Positions 11,572 through 21,581 of a stretch of 64,000 bases of DNA are shown piece by piece. Every line of letters starts with the position of its first letter. Position 1 is the stretch's first letter. The DNA lies in NCBI GenBank assembly GCA_030180135.1, contig CM058239.1, positions 72,113,823 through 72,177,822 of the forward strand, given 5' to 3'. The notes beneath the pieces are model-generated. The model was not told the origin of the DNA. It made no database searches and worked only from the letters and a program-made list of their open reading frames with translations. Made by a program: the position numbers and the translations under genes. Source of the stretch: Orychophragmus violaceus (lineage: Eukaryota > Streptophyta > Magnoliopsida > Brassicales > Brassicaceae).

Positions 11572-12693
11572 CAACAAGCCATACATTCAATCAGTTTATC
11601 AAGCTTATCATCATTACTGACACTTAATCCAATATGATCGTTTCAAGGCAATGAGCCAGCATCTCAAGGCAAGAAACCAATCAATCGATCAAGTCAGTGG
11701 AAACAGAATGGCCTGAACAGAAAGTCACTTAACCCGATCTGAACATTCCGAGTCATCGAGCCATCTTCCACGATCCAGCATCAAGCCTTAACGAGCAAAC
11801 TGCCCTTAAGCGCATGATCTGATCTAGATGCTCGGTGAAAGGAATCGATCAATCGGTTAAGTCATAGCAGAACATAAGTGTCGATAAGAAAGCAATCAGA
11901 ATAATCCTAGCAACCTAGACTCAACGAATCTATGCAAGCAGACAATCAAATCTATAGCCACGGTTACACACTCACCTTAGCCTTTCGGTTTGTTTGATGA
12001 GGACGATTTCTGACACCTCTTGCGCTCGATCCACCAGAACAGACGATCTCGCTCGATCACCACCAGCCAACTCAATCATTATTCAGCCAATCTCGGTTTT
12101 CTCTCTTCAGAAACTTTCCTGATCTTTATCTAACTTTCGGTCGCGGAAACTGAACAAAAATTGCCTAAGGGCTGATTTTATTGGTTTGTGGGCAATTTCA
12201 GTCAAGCCAAGTGCCCCAAAACCATCCCAAAACCGCTCCCGCGTCTTTCTGATTGGCCAAGCCAATCCAACCGTCTTCCCCGCTCTTTCATCACTTGGCT
12301 GCGTGGAAATCAACTTAAAACCTGTTCCCGCTCTTTTTCCTTGGGCAAAAATGCTGAGTTCGGCCAATCACCATTCCTGCCCAAACTCAGTCAGATAATC
12401 AACCCGCAGATTTAAGCTTAGTCCGATAATCATAACCGGTATGTCTGAAAGCCGACCAAACTTGTCCGAATGCTGACCAAACTTGTCTGTATTCGACCAA
12501 ATCAGCTCAATATCCACTTTTTGTCCGAAAATCACGGCCTGAACTCTTTCAGTTTGTTTTAGCTCGGCTTTCACACAGAAAGCCTTGCTTAATCAGATGA
12601 ACCCCCGAGTTTTTTATATCCCCTGTCTTAAAAGGCCATTCTGGATGACCATCAATGACCCAATCCGTTCATCCTTAGAAGTCGGGCGTTACA
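11572..12693 (-). repeat. LTR-like sequence, family unknown
   Basis: No ORF worth calling. Read on the minus strand, the right edge begins TGTAACGCCCGAC (12693 downward), a common plant LTR start. It is followed about 65-80 bases later by a TATA box (GGGATATAAAAAACTC, near 12610). The left end is hidden by Copia D, so it may be a solo or truncated LTR. The interpretation rests on terminal bases and the promoter only. Confidence 0.45.
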
Positions 12694-12879
12694 AGGATCT
12701 CCTTGATGAAGTCTTGGGCGCTGTTGGTGGTGATGTTGTCACAGCAACGGGTTACCCATCTGGATGGATACTTGCCTCCAGGAACAACTCAAAAAGGGAA
12801 CCCGGGAATGGTGATGGGTAATCCGGGAGCTTATCCGCCTAACCCGTATATGGGTCAACCGAAACAGAACTTGATTTAA
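12694..12879 (+). pseudogene. C-terminal fragment of an unidentified gene
   Basis: Starts exactly where the LTR-like sequence ends. The first frame reads KDLLDEVLGAVGGDVV, then Pro/Gly-rich residues. After a one-base shift near 12770 a second frame continues with a Gly-Asn-Pro-Gly / Tyr-Pro-Pro-Asn-Pro-Tyr-Met tail to TAA at 12877-12879. The composition is coding-like, but I do not recognise the family. It is probably a gene fragment cut by the LTR insertion or captured by a transposon. Confidence 0.4.
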
Positions 12880-12960
12880 CTCTTTTTTTTCGGCATATCC
12901 TTTTGTTTCGAAAACCTCTTCCCTGTGGTTTTGTTTTCTGCATATCCTTTTGTCTTCACC

Positions 12961-13640
12961 TACTACGGCGACTTTTGTGAGACTATAGAGGGAGTCCAGA
13001 TGACGTCAGAAAAATGTTGTTATCAAATAGTCGTTAAACTAGGTGACGACTGGGCGATTAACATGTGACTGTATAGTATAGTCAGAAAGTAGTCGTAAAT
13101 ATTAGCCACTATGTAATGACTGGGTAACGACCACTTTAACTACTATCCCACGACTAATTTGAACATCCATATATGATTATGGTAATGATCTCGCTACTAT
13201 GTGGCAACTCTTATGTGACTGAGTAGTATAGTCACGACTTAGTCGTAGACTATGGTGACGTTTTGGCGACTGTTTATTGACTAATTTACCGATTATAAGA
13301 TGACTAAATAGAGAATCAAATATGATTATGGTAAACATCTTGCTATTAATTGTCGACTGTTAAACGACTATGCAGCGTCTAAACGAAATATCCAGATATG
13401 ATTATGGTAGAGTCTGGCCGACTTCTATCTGACTGTCTAATATAGTTACAACATAGTCGTAAGAAATGGCGACTACTTGGCGACGGTGTAGTGACTAAAT
13501 TACGATTATTAAGCGACTATTCAAAAAATCTAAATTGCTGATGGTAAATATTTAGCGACCAGTTTGTGTGTGTAGTGCGAATAATTGACGACTGTTTAGT
13601 GGCTTTTATTCGTAAAATTAAGATTTTGGATTAATTTCAT
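12961..13640. repeat. CACTA-type subterminal repeats (left side)
   Basis: Dense degenerate short repeats built on GACTA/TAGTCG (for example TAGTCGT, CGACTA, GTGACTG.ATAGT) and a recurring ATATGATTATGGTA (near 13172, 13321, 13396). The same motif type fills 34430-34707 beside the CACTA terminus. No CACTACAAG terminus is visible here, so this is inferred to be the damaged left end of the element. Confidence 0.55.
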
Positions 13641-13837
13641 TTTCGACTTTGGTAATCGGTGATACCGTAATTTGAATGGTACAACAAACGTAACAAACAC
13701 TTGCATCAAAAATAACATTGGTAACATGTAGACACAGACGACCTACATACGCAAACTCCAGCATTTAGGAGTTGCCAATTCATATACAAATAAATTAACA
13801 AGTGCAAGGAACAGTGATAAAGTCACCTACGAATCAA

Positions 13838-14477
13838 TGTTGGAATTGTGTCCAGTAATCTCGGTACTGTCTCTAGAAAGTAAGAGTATGTCAATGATCA
13901 GACATAAGTCATATAATACTGGGGGTCATGATGGCTTGCTAGAGTCCGCTCATGATCTATAAGTCTTGGACTTATTGCCTTTATTATATGATCCCATATG
14001 GGTCACACGCCTAAGCTAACAGGAAAATGTGTAGGAACGGCTTAGCAGAAGTACGGTAAAAGTGCCAGGCATTTGTCGTACTTAGAGAGAGATTAATGGG
14101 TCTGATTAAATCCAAGGGATTTAATCAGATTGGTATTTGGGCCCAAAAGCCCAAAAGGAATTAGAGAAGGGTTTTATTAATAAAACCAAGTCTAATTCTT
14201 TTCTTTAACCCTAAGCCCAGCCGCGACTCTCTCTCTCTCTGCGCCTCCCTCCTCGTGGTCTAGAAGCCTCTTTCCTGACGGTGTGCGTGTGTGAGCCTTT
14301 GGAGGATCCATCTCTTGGTGGTTCTGCTGATATCTGACCTGTTCTCTCTCTTTCCGCTGCATAAACAGGTAAAAGGTGAGATCTATAATGTTTCTATTCA
14401 AGTGAACCTAGATCTGGCATGTTTAGGATGAATTAATCTGATGAACTGAATCAGGATTAACACCAAACGATCCAACA
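13838..14477 (+). repeat. Copia 1 5' LTR
   Basis: Begins TGTTGGAATTGTG and ends GATCCAACA. It has a CT-rich stretch (14228-14242) and a donor-like CAG-GTAAAAGG with GT at 14369-14370, just after CCGCTGC. An A/T block ATTAATAAAACC near 14175 stands where sister LTRs have TATAAATA. Confidence 0.95.
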
Positions 14478-14478
14478 G

Positions 14479-14491
14479 TGGTATCAGAGCC
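14479..14491 (+). promoter_or_regulatory. Copia 1 primer binding site
   Basis: TGGTATCAGAGCC, complementary to the 3' end of initiator tRNA-Met, one base after the LTR. Confidence 0.95.
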
Positions 14492-14664
14492 ATTGGTTCT
14501 GTGGTTTTTCTTGTTTAGAATCCTGTTTAGGATTGTTTAAAGAGGTGTTTTTGAATCAATCTACTGATAAGAGCAAAACACTTAAGAAACAAGAATTGAA
14601 ACCTAAACAAACTATTGAAAAAATCGCATGACCAAGCTATATTGATTTGGTATGCGACCGGTTT

Positions 14665-14905
14665 GGTCGATCGGATCATCTCTCGGCCGATCGCATGTAT
14701 CGATCGATCGATAGCATGGATCGTGTCGACCGATCGACCGTGAGTCGCAAGGCAGCGGGATGCGTGGGCGATCCGATCGCTTGCATCGATCGCGGATCGA
14801 TTGCTTGGATCGATGCGATCGCGCCATGCCTCCCTCGCGTCTCGGCCAGCATCGTTCCGTCCCGTCCCGTCTCGTCCGGCTGCCGTCTCGATCTCGGATC
14901 GATTG
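14665..14905. repeat. TCGATCGA cassette field, Copia 1 leader
   Basis: Many GATCGAT/CGATCGA motifs, more diverged than in the other elements. Confidence 0.8.
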
Positions 14906-15702
14906 CGTGCGGCTTGCGGCTGACGTGATCGCGTGAAACTCACGATTAGGTCGTGATCGGTTCACGTGATCAATCGTTTCGGTTCGTTTTAAGGTTCGGT
15001 TTAAAACTGATTAAAATCAAAACGTCACGGTTTAATAAACATATTTAATAATTTTATTAAGTTCTGGTTAAACCGAGATAAGAAATCCAAAGTCGAAATA
15101 TTGGATTTTGTGCCTAAACCAAGATTTTCTAATTTGATTTGGTTGGACCAAATAAATTGAGAAAATCCGTTTTAGTAAATAACCGGTTGACAATTGTGGT
15201 CATCGTAGTAATTAATTTTGGTTAGACCAATTTTAATGAACCAGACCGGTTATGTCATTTAATTGGACTATTGGGTTATGTCTTGGACATGGACCAATTC
15301 TTGGGCCTCGGGCCAAGAAGTTAAAACAATTGGGCCAATTATTTGAGTCTTTTCTTCAGATTAATTTAAAATTTATTTTATAAAATTATAAAATCGATTT
15401 TAAATTATAGTTTCCGAAATTTTGAAATTAGAAAGTTTCTTAAAATAGAAGTTTCTAGATTTGCATGTTTTGGATTTTAAGAAATTTCTAAAGTTAGAAA
15501 GTTTCCGGTTTTAGAAAGTTTCCAATTTTAGAAAGTTTCCAAAAATAGTAGGTTTCCAAAAATAGAAAGTTCCCAAAATAGTAATCTTCTATTTTGGGAA
15601 TGAAATTTTTTTAATAAACCTACAAACCTCAAATAATATCAAGCGTTGGATGTCTTGTCCAGTCTATGTCAGCTGTCGAAGCCCATTCAATTGTATTCAT
15701 GG

Positions 15703-15966
15703 CCTTACAGTGTGAGGGTGTCTGCTTTTGCGTGGGTAAAACGGTTTGTGATTCATAAATGTCATTGGGAGTCCCAGACATTTATGATTACATGACTGTA
15801 TAGTCTGGTTTTCTTGACTAGGCCATCGGGAGTCCCGGGCCTTGAGACATCAGAGTGGATTGGGCCTCGGGCCCAGATTCACAACCAAGAGTTATATCAC
15901 GGATATAATTAGCCGATATAGGGCTTACCGATATAAGCTAAGGTTGGGTGACGGCCAGTGGCCCAC
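15703..15966 (+). other. Array of four AGT-loop hairpins in the Copia leader
   Basis: H1 15703-15717: CCTTAC-AGT-GTGAGG. H2 15753-15787: an 11-bp outer stem (TCATAAATGTC with GACATTTATGA), a two-base 5' bulge AT, inner TGGG-AGT-CCCA. H3 15820-15842: AGGCC-AT-CGGG-AGT-CCCG-GGCCT. H4 15948-15966: GTG-AC-GGCC-AGT-GGCC-CAC. H2-H4 share one topology. Counterparts with changed but still pairing stems occur in Copia A, B and C. The function is unknown; a packaging or dimerisation role is inference. Confidence 0.7.
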
Positions 15967-16124
15967 TTTAATCTTAGTTATATGTGGATCTTGGAATCAT
16001 TATATTCTATTGAGGGTAACTGATGTTATTGAATATAATGCATGATTAATCTTATTAAATTTAATACGAGATTAATCATATTGAACATATTAACTAATAA
16101 CCTTTTTATCTATATATTTCAGCT

Positions 16125-19100
16125 ATGACTACTACAAGCACTCAAAACACATTCTCAATCCGGTCTGTTCTCGAGAAGGAGAAGCTGACTGGAACGAACT
16201 TCCTGACGTGGTCAAGGAACTTGAGGCTAGTCCTCAAGCAGGAGAAGAAGGATTATGTCCTTCGTGATCCCCTCCCCGAGAGGCCTCCTGCCAATGCCGC
16301 CAGGACTCTGCATAATGCTTGGGAAAAGCATTCGTCAGATGAAAATGATGTCTATTGCCTGATGTTGGCGACAATGACTGCTGAGCTGCAAATGCAGTTC
16401 GAGAGTGTGTTGTCACCCATCGAGATAATGGCAAGCCTGAAATCGCTTTTTCAGGAGCAAGCAAGGACTGAGAGATTTCAGACAGTTAAGAACCTCTTAG
16501 ACTGTAAGTTGGCTGCAAATGCGGCAGTGAGTCCTCATGTCTTGAAGATGATGGGTTATCTCGATCATCTTCAGAAACTCGACTGCCCTATCAGCCAGGA
16601 ACTTGCCTGCGACATCGTTCTGCAGTCTTTACCTGCAAGCTATGATCAGTTCATTCTGAACTTTAACATGCATGGCTTGAGTAAGACATTGCCTGAGCTT
16701 CACGGAATGCTCAAGACTGCAGAGCCCAACTTGAGGAAAACTGCCAAGGACCCCAATGTGCTTATGGTGCAAAAGGGCAAGGGGTTTAAGAAATCCTCTG
16801 CTAAGGATAAGGGAAAGGCCAACGCTGTCCAAGTCGCGGACAAGGACACACCAAAGCCTAAGCCCAAGTCCAAGGCTGGGCCAACTGACATATGCAGGTT
16901 CTGTAAAGAACCAGGGCATTGGAGGAGAGAATGTAAGAAATTCCAAGAAGGTCTAAAGGAATTGAAGAAGAAGACTCTCGAGACTTCTTCATCAGGTATT
17001 TTTGTTATAGAAGTTAATACAACTACTTCTGATAATACCTCATGGGTTATGGATACTGGTTGTGGGGCTCATATTTGTACTAATATGCAGGCACTCAGCA
17101 ACAGTAGAAGGCTGAAGCAAGGACAAGTGGAGCTACGAGTTGGGAATGGAGCGAAAGTTCATGCACTAGCTGTAGGCACATACTTGTTGTCTTTACCTTC
17201 GGGATTGATTTTAGAACTCAATAATTGTTATTTTGTACCTGCTATAAGCAGAAATATTATTTCAATTTCTTTGTTGGATTTGGAAGGTTATGATTTTTCA
17301 GTTAAGAATAAATTATGTTCCTTCAATCGCAACAATTTGTTCTATGGTTGTGCCCCTCTTACGAATGGGCTTTACATACTCGATCAATCCGCGCCAATTT
17401 ATAACATTAATACCAAACGGTTCAAACCTAATGAGGAGAACCGAACGTTTCTATGGCATTGTCGTTTAGGGCACATCAGCGAGAAACGCATCAAGAGGCT
17501 CCATTCGAATGGACTTCTTGGCTCATTTGACTTTGAGTCATGTGAGAAATGCGAATCCTGCATGATGGGCAAAATGACACGGGCCCCCTTTAATAAACCT
17601 AACGAGAGGGCCAGTGACTTATTGGGCCTGATACACACTGATGTGTGTGGCCCAATGTCCACAAATGCAAGAGGAAACTATCAGTACTTCATTACCTTCA
17701 CTGATGATTTCAGTAGGTATGGATATGTTTATTTAATGAAACATAAGTCTGAATCTTTTGAGAAGTTCAGAGAATTCCAAAATGAAGTACAGAACCAACT
17801 TGGCAAAAGCATTAAGGATCTTCGGTCCGACCGAGGAGGAGAATACTTAAGCCAAGAATTCAGTGATCATCTAAGAGAGTGTGGGATCGTATCCCAACTC
17901 ACTCCTCCTGGAACACCTCAATGGAATGGTGTGTCTGAGAGGAGAAATCGGACCTTATTGGATATGGTTCGATCTATGATGAGTCACACAGACCTTCCAA
18001 TATCCCTTTGGGGATATGCTCTGCTAACAGCAGTGTTCACTCTAAATAGAGCGCCATCGAAAGCAGTAGCAAAGACACCATATGAATTATGGACTGGAGT
18101 GGCTCCAGTGCTGTCTTATCTTAGAATTTGGGGTTGTGAAGCCTATGTCAAGAGATTAATCTCAGACAAGCTTACACCAAAGTCTGATAAATGCTACTTC
18201 ATTGGTTATCCAAAGGAAACCAAGGCTTATTACTTCTATCTACGTTCCGAGAACAAGATCTTTGTTGCCCGGGATTGTAACTTTCTTGAGAGAGAGTTTC
18301 TCTCTAAGAAAGACAGTGGGAGTAAGGTACTGCTTGAAGAAATTCAAGATGAACAGGATACTGCTCAACCTAATGAGGAAGAGCAGCAGGAGGACCTACA
18401 AGAAATTGTAGAGCCTGAACCTGTAGTACCTGAAGTTCGAAGATCCGGGAGGATCCGTTACGAACCCGAGAGATATCAAGGATTCCTCGTGACTGACTGT
18501 CATGATCTTCTGATCATTGATGGTGATGAACCATCGAACTTCAATCAAGCCATGATGGGCCCAGATTCCTCCAAGTGGCGTAAGGCCACTGATTCCGAAA
18601 TGGACTCCATGTCGGTCAACCAAGTGTTTTCGTTGGTTGACTTACCCGCTGGTGTAAAAGCCATCGAGTGCAAATGGATCTTCAAGAAGAAGATTGACGT
18701 GGATGGAAATGTCCAGATTTATAAAGCCAGGTTGGTGGCAAAAGGTTTCAGACAAGTTCACGGTGTGGATTACGATGAAACCTATTCACCAGTGGCTATG
18801 ATGAAATCTATTCGGATTCTACTAGCAACTGCAGCTTTTCATGATTATGAAATTTGGCAGATGGACGTGAAAACCGCCTTCCTGAATGGAATTCTGGAAG
18901 AGGATGTGTATATGACACAACCTGACGGTTACATAGATCCAAAGAATGCTGGGAAAGTATGCAAGCTTCACAAATCCATTTATGGATTGAAGCAAGCATC
19001 GAGGAGCTGGAATCTTCGTTTTGATGAAGCAATCAAGCAATTTGACTTCATCAGAAACGAAGAAGAACAATGCGTGTATAAGAAAACTAGTGGGAGCAAG

Positions 19101-20102
19101 ATAGTATTTCTTATTCTGTATGTCGATGACATACTGCTTCTCGGAAACGACGTTCCAATGCTAAAGTCGGTAAAGGACTGGCTTGGAAGTTGTTTTTCCA
19201 TGAAAGACATGGGTGAAGCCGCATACGTTCTTGGAATCAGGATCTACCGGGATAGATCTAGAAGGCTGATAGGCTTGTGTCAAGATTCATACATTGACAA
19301 AGTCCTACAAAGATTCAGCATGAAAGATTCCAAGAAGGGCTTCACGCCAATGGTACATGGCACAACGCTAAGCAAGAAGCAGAGCCCTACGACGGCTGCT
19401 GAGCTTGAGCGCATGAAGAATATTCCTTATGCATCTGCAATAGGATCTGTCATGTATGCCATGATCTGTACTCGTCCTGATGTTGCTTATGCATTGAGCA
19501 TGACGAGTAGATACCAGTCAAATCCAGGTGAAAGCCACTGGATTGCCGTAAAGAATATCTTGAAGTATCTAAGACATACTAAGGATAAGTTCTTGGTGTA
19601 TGGTGGAAGTGATGTGCTTAAAGTCAGTGGATTCACGGACGCAAGTTTCCAGACAGACCAAGATGATTTCCGGTCACAGTCCGGTTATATCTTTTGTCTG
19701 AATGGCGGTGCAATCAGTTGGAGAAGCTCCAAGCAAGACACCGTTGCTGATTCCACTACAGAAGCTGAATATATCGCCGCTTCAGAAGCTGCGAAGGAAG
19801 CTGTTTGGATACGAAAGTTCATTATTGAACTAGGTGTGATACCAGATGCGGCTGAGCCTCTGGCACTGTTTTGTGATAACAATGGTGCTATTGCTCAGGC
19901 AAAGGAACCAAGATCACACCAGAAATCCAAGCATGTTCTAAGAAGATTTCACTTGATACGTGACATCATTAATAGAAAGGAAGTCAAGATCAGCCGAGTT
20001 CAGACAGATGATAACGTCGCTGATCCGTTGACAAAGCCACTCCCAAGGCCTAAGCTCGAGTTCCTGACTGAAGCTGTAGGCATTAGAGACATTGAAATGT
20101 AA
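16125..20102 (+). CDS. Copia 1 gag-pol polyprotein (intact)
   Basis: A 1325-residue polyprotein with every step of a Copia cycle in one frame. Gag comes first (about 1-290), with a CCHC zinc knuckle C257-C260-H265-C270 for RNA binding. Protease has DTG at 310-312. Integrase has a zinc finger (H445, H450, C476, C479) and D506, D569, E605. Reverse transcriptase has D914 and YVDD at 999-1002. RNase H lies near the C terminus, with FTDASFQ, TEAEY and LFCDNNGAI. The protease-integrase-RT order is diagnostic of Ty1/Copia. The ATG follows a CAG-CT acceptor-like sequence kept in all sister copies. No lesion was seen, and the LTRs are nearly identical. The proteins act in cytoplasmic particles, and integrase in the nucleus. 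Confidence 0.97.
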   Translation: MTTTSTQNTFSIRSVLEKEKLTGTNFLTWSRNLRLVLKQEKKDYVLRDPLPERPPANAARTLHNAWEKHSSDENDVYCLMLATMTAELQMQFESVLSPIEIMASLKSLFQEQARTERFQTVKNLLDCKLAANAAVSPHVLKMMGYLDHLQKLDCPISQELACDIVLQSLPASYDQFILNFNMHGLSKTLPELHGMLKTAEPNLRKTAKDPNVLMVQKGKGFKKSSAKDKGKANAVQVADKDTPKPKPKSKAGPTDICRFCKEPGHWRRECKKFQEGLKELKKKTLETSSSGIFVIEVNTTTSDNTSWVMDTGCGAHICTNMQALSNSRRLKQGQVELRVGNGAKVHALAVGTYLLSLPSGLILELNNCYFVPAISRNIISISLLDLEGYDFSVKNKLCSFNRNNLFYGCAPLTNGLYILDQSAPIYNINTKRFKPNEENRTFLWHCRLGHISEKRIKRLHSNGLLGSFDFESCEKCESCMMGKMTRAPFNKPNERASDLLGLIHTDVCGPMSTNARGNYQYFITFTDDFSRYGYVYLMKHKSESFEKFREFQNEVQNQLGKSIKDLRSDRGGEYLSQEFSDHLRECGIVSQLTPPGTPQWNGVSERRNRTLLDMVRSMMSHTDLPISLWGYALLTAVFTLNRAPSKAVAKTPYELWTGVAPVLSYLRIWGCEAYVKRLISDKLTPKSDKCYFIGYPKETKAYYFYLRSENKIFVARDCNFLEREFLSKKDSGSKVLLEEIQDEQDTAQPNEEEQQEDLQEIVEPEPVVPEVRRSGRIRYEPERYQGFLVTDCHDLLIIDGDEPSNFNQAMMGPDSSKWRKATDSEMDSMSVNQVFSLVDLPAGVKAIECKWIFKKKIDVDGNVQIYKARLVAKGFRQVHGVDYDETYSPVAMMKSIRILLATAAFHDYEIWQMDVKTAFLNGILEEDVYMTQPDGYIDPKNAGKVCKLHKSIYGLKQASRSWNLRFDEAIKQFDFIRNEEEQCVYKKTSGSKIVFLILYVDDILLLGNDVPMLKSVKDWLGSCFSMKDMGEAAYVLGIRIYRDRSRRLIGLCQDSYIDKVLQRFSMKDSKKGFTPMVHGTTLSKKQSPTTAAELERMKNIPYASAIGSVMYAMICTRPDVAYALSMTSRYQSNPGESHWIAVKNILKYLRHTKDKFLVYGGSDVLKVSGFTDASFQTDQDDFRSQSGYIFCLNGGAISWRSSKQDTVADSTTEAEYIAASEAAKEAVWIRKFIIELGVIPDAAEPLALFCDNNGAIAQAKEPRSHQKSKHVLRRFHLIRDIINRKEVKISRVQTDDNVADPLTKPLPRPKLEFLTEAVGIRDIEM

Positions 20103-20949
20103 TCTAAATTTGAGTGGGAGTTTAAAGGCTTTATTTAGTTATTTGATATGTTCTTGTAAAACATTTTATGTTTAATGAAATTATTATTTCAAGATTATTT
20201 TAACTGTGATGAAATAATCGTTCCAAAGTGATATAAACCATTTTATAGGTCATCGAAGTAAATGACTTGATCTTGAGTCATCAAAGTCATTTAGCTTGAT
20301 CATGAGACCCTATATTTGATAGATGGCTTATATCATTCAGTCCCTAGTCGAAGGTTGTTGAAATTGGAACACCAACAACCGTGTGAGACTAGATTGGTAT
20401 GTGACTTATGACCAAGTTTCATGTGTCATAGATGCGCGGCATCAAAGTCAGTACAAAGGTGCATGTTGGGAACATACGACCGGACAAGACCCGATTAAAA
20501 GAACTCTTCAGGATATTTATATATGTGTCATAAGAGATTCTTACTACGACTATAGAGTATAGTCCTTAGACCTGAGTTCGCATGCATGTGACTGCACATG
20601 AACTGATGCGCTTTGATCATTGTCTAACGCTGTCGTTATGCGATAGCTATAAGGACCTTGTTTGGGTGTATTACGAAATGAGTAGTTTACAGTGATGGAA
20701 CAAGACGGGATTTGTCCCTCCAATATAAATGGAGTGAATATCTCTAGGCCAATCGGAGATTTGAATACTGGAAAATGCATGGCCATGCTCAAACGGACTG
20801 TCCCGAGTCGTTTGGATTGTCAGTATCAAATCAGAGTCCGATGAACATGATTAGACTTTATAAGGATGACACTCATCTTGCCTTATGACTAATCGAGATA
20901 TTGAGACAAAAGGATTATGAATACAGAGATTCCAGTACAAGTGGGAGAT
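20103..20949 (+). other. Copia 1 3' untranslated region and PPT
   Basis: Non-coding. It contains the conserved hairpin GACTATA-GAG-TATAGTC at 20548-20564 and the PPT (TACAAGTGGGAGAT) ending at 20949. Nearly the same sequence follows pol in Copia 2 and 3. Confidence 0.85.
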
Positions 20950-21581
20950 TGTTGGAATTGTGTCCAGTAATCTCGGTACTGTCTCTAGAAAGTAAGAGTA
21001 TGTCAATGATCAGACATAAGTCATATAATACTGGGGGTCATGATGGCTTGCTAGAGTCCGCTCATGATCTATAAGTCTTGGACTTATTGCCTTTATTATA
21101 TGATCCCATTTGGGTCACACGCCTAAGCTAACAGGAAAATGTGTAGGAACGGCTTAGCAGAAGTACGGTAAAAGTGCCAGGCATTTGTCGTACTTAGAGA
21201 GAGATTAATGGGTCTGATTAAATCCAAGGGATTTAATCAGATTGGTATTTGGGCCCAAAAGGAATTAGAGAAGGGTTTTATTAATAAAACCAAGTCTAAT
21301 TCTTTTCTTTAACCCTAAGCCCAGCCGCGACTCTCTCTCTCTCTGCGCCTCCCTCCTCGTGGTCTAGCAGCCTCTTTCCTGACGGTGTGCGTGTGTGAGC
21401 CTTTGGAGGATCCATCTCTTGGTGGTTCTGCTGATCTCTGACCTGTTCTCTCTCTTTCCGCTGCATAAACAAGTAAAAGGTGAGATCTATAATGTTTCTA
21501 TTCAAGTGAACCTAGATCTGGCATGTTTAGGATGAATTAATCTGATGAACTGAATCAGGATTAACACCAAACGATCCAACA
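20950..21581 (+). repeat. Copia 1 3' LTR
   Basis: 632 bp. Lacks 8 bases (AGCCCAAA-type unit) present in the 5' LTR near 14150, and has four substitutions. It is followed by the target duplication ATCAA. Confidence 0.95.

Larger units (their letters stand above)
14492..16124 (+). other. Copia 1 long 5' leader
   Basis: 1.6 kb without a gene. It holds a cluster of TCGATCGA-type motifs (14665-14905), a block of repeated GAAAGTTTCC units (about 15430-15590), the hairpin array (15703-15966), and a splice-acceptor-like TATATATTTCAG ending at 16122, two bases before the gag ATG. Confidence 0.8.
13838..21581 (+). mobile_element. Full-length Copia 1 retrotransposon
   Basis: 7.7 kb Ty1/Copia element with target duplication ATCAA (13833-13837 and 21582-21586), LTRs of 640 and 632 bp, a PBS matching initiator tRNA-Met, a PPT and one uninterrupted gag-pol ORF. 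By eye the LTRs differ by four substitutions and one 8-bp indel, which points to very recent insertion. It sits between CACTA-type subterminal repeats and CACTA internal sequence. Confidence 0.97.

Noticed and set aside
14647..14965. Overlapping Arg/Asp/Ser-rich ORFs in the Copia 1 leader
   Set aside because: Products of the TCGATCGA cassette field read in several frames and both strands.
15842..16045. 67-codon ORF repeated in Copia 1, 2 and 3 leaders
   Set aside because: Conserved only because the leaders are nearly identical; it overlaps hairpin H4 and lies in the predicted intron. A peptide role cannot be excluded but has no support.
20550..20792. Minus-strand 80-codon ORF in Copia 3' regions
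   Set aside because: Antisense to the 3' untranslated region, present in copies only by identity.
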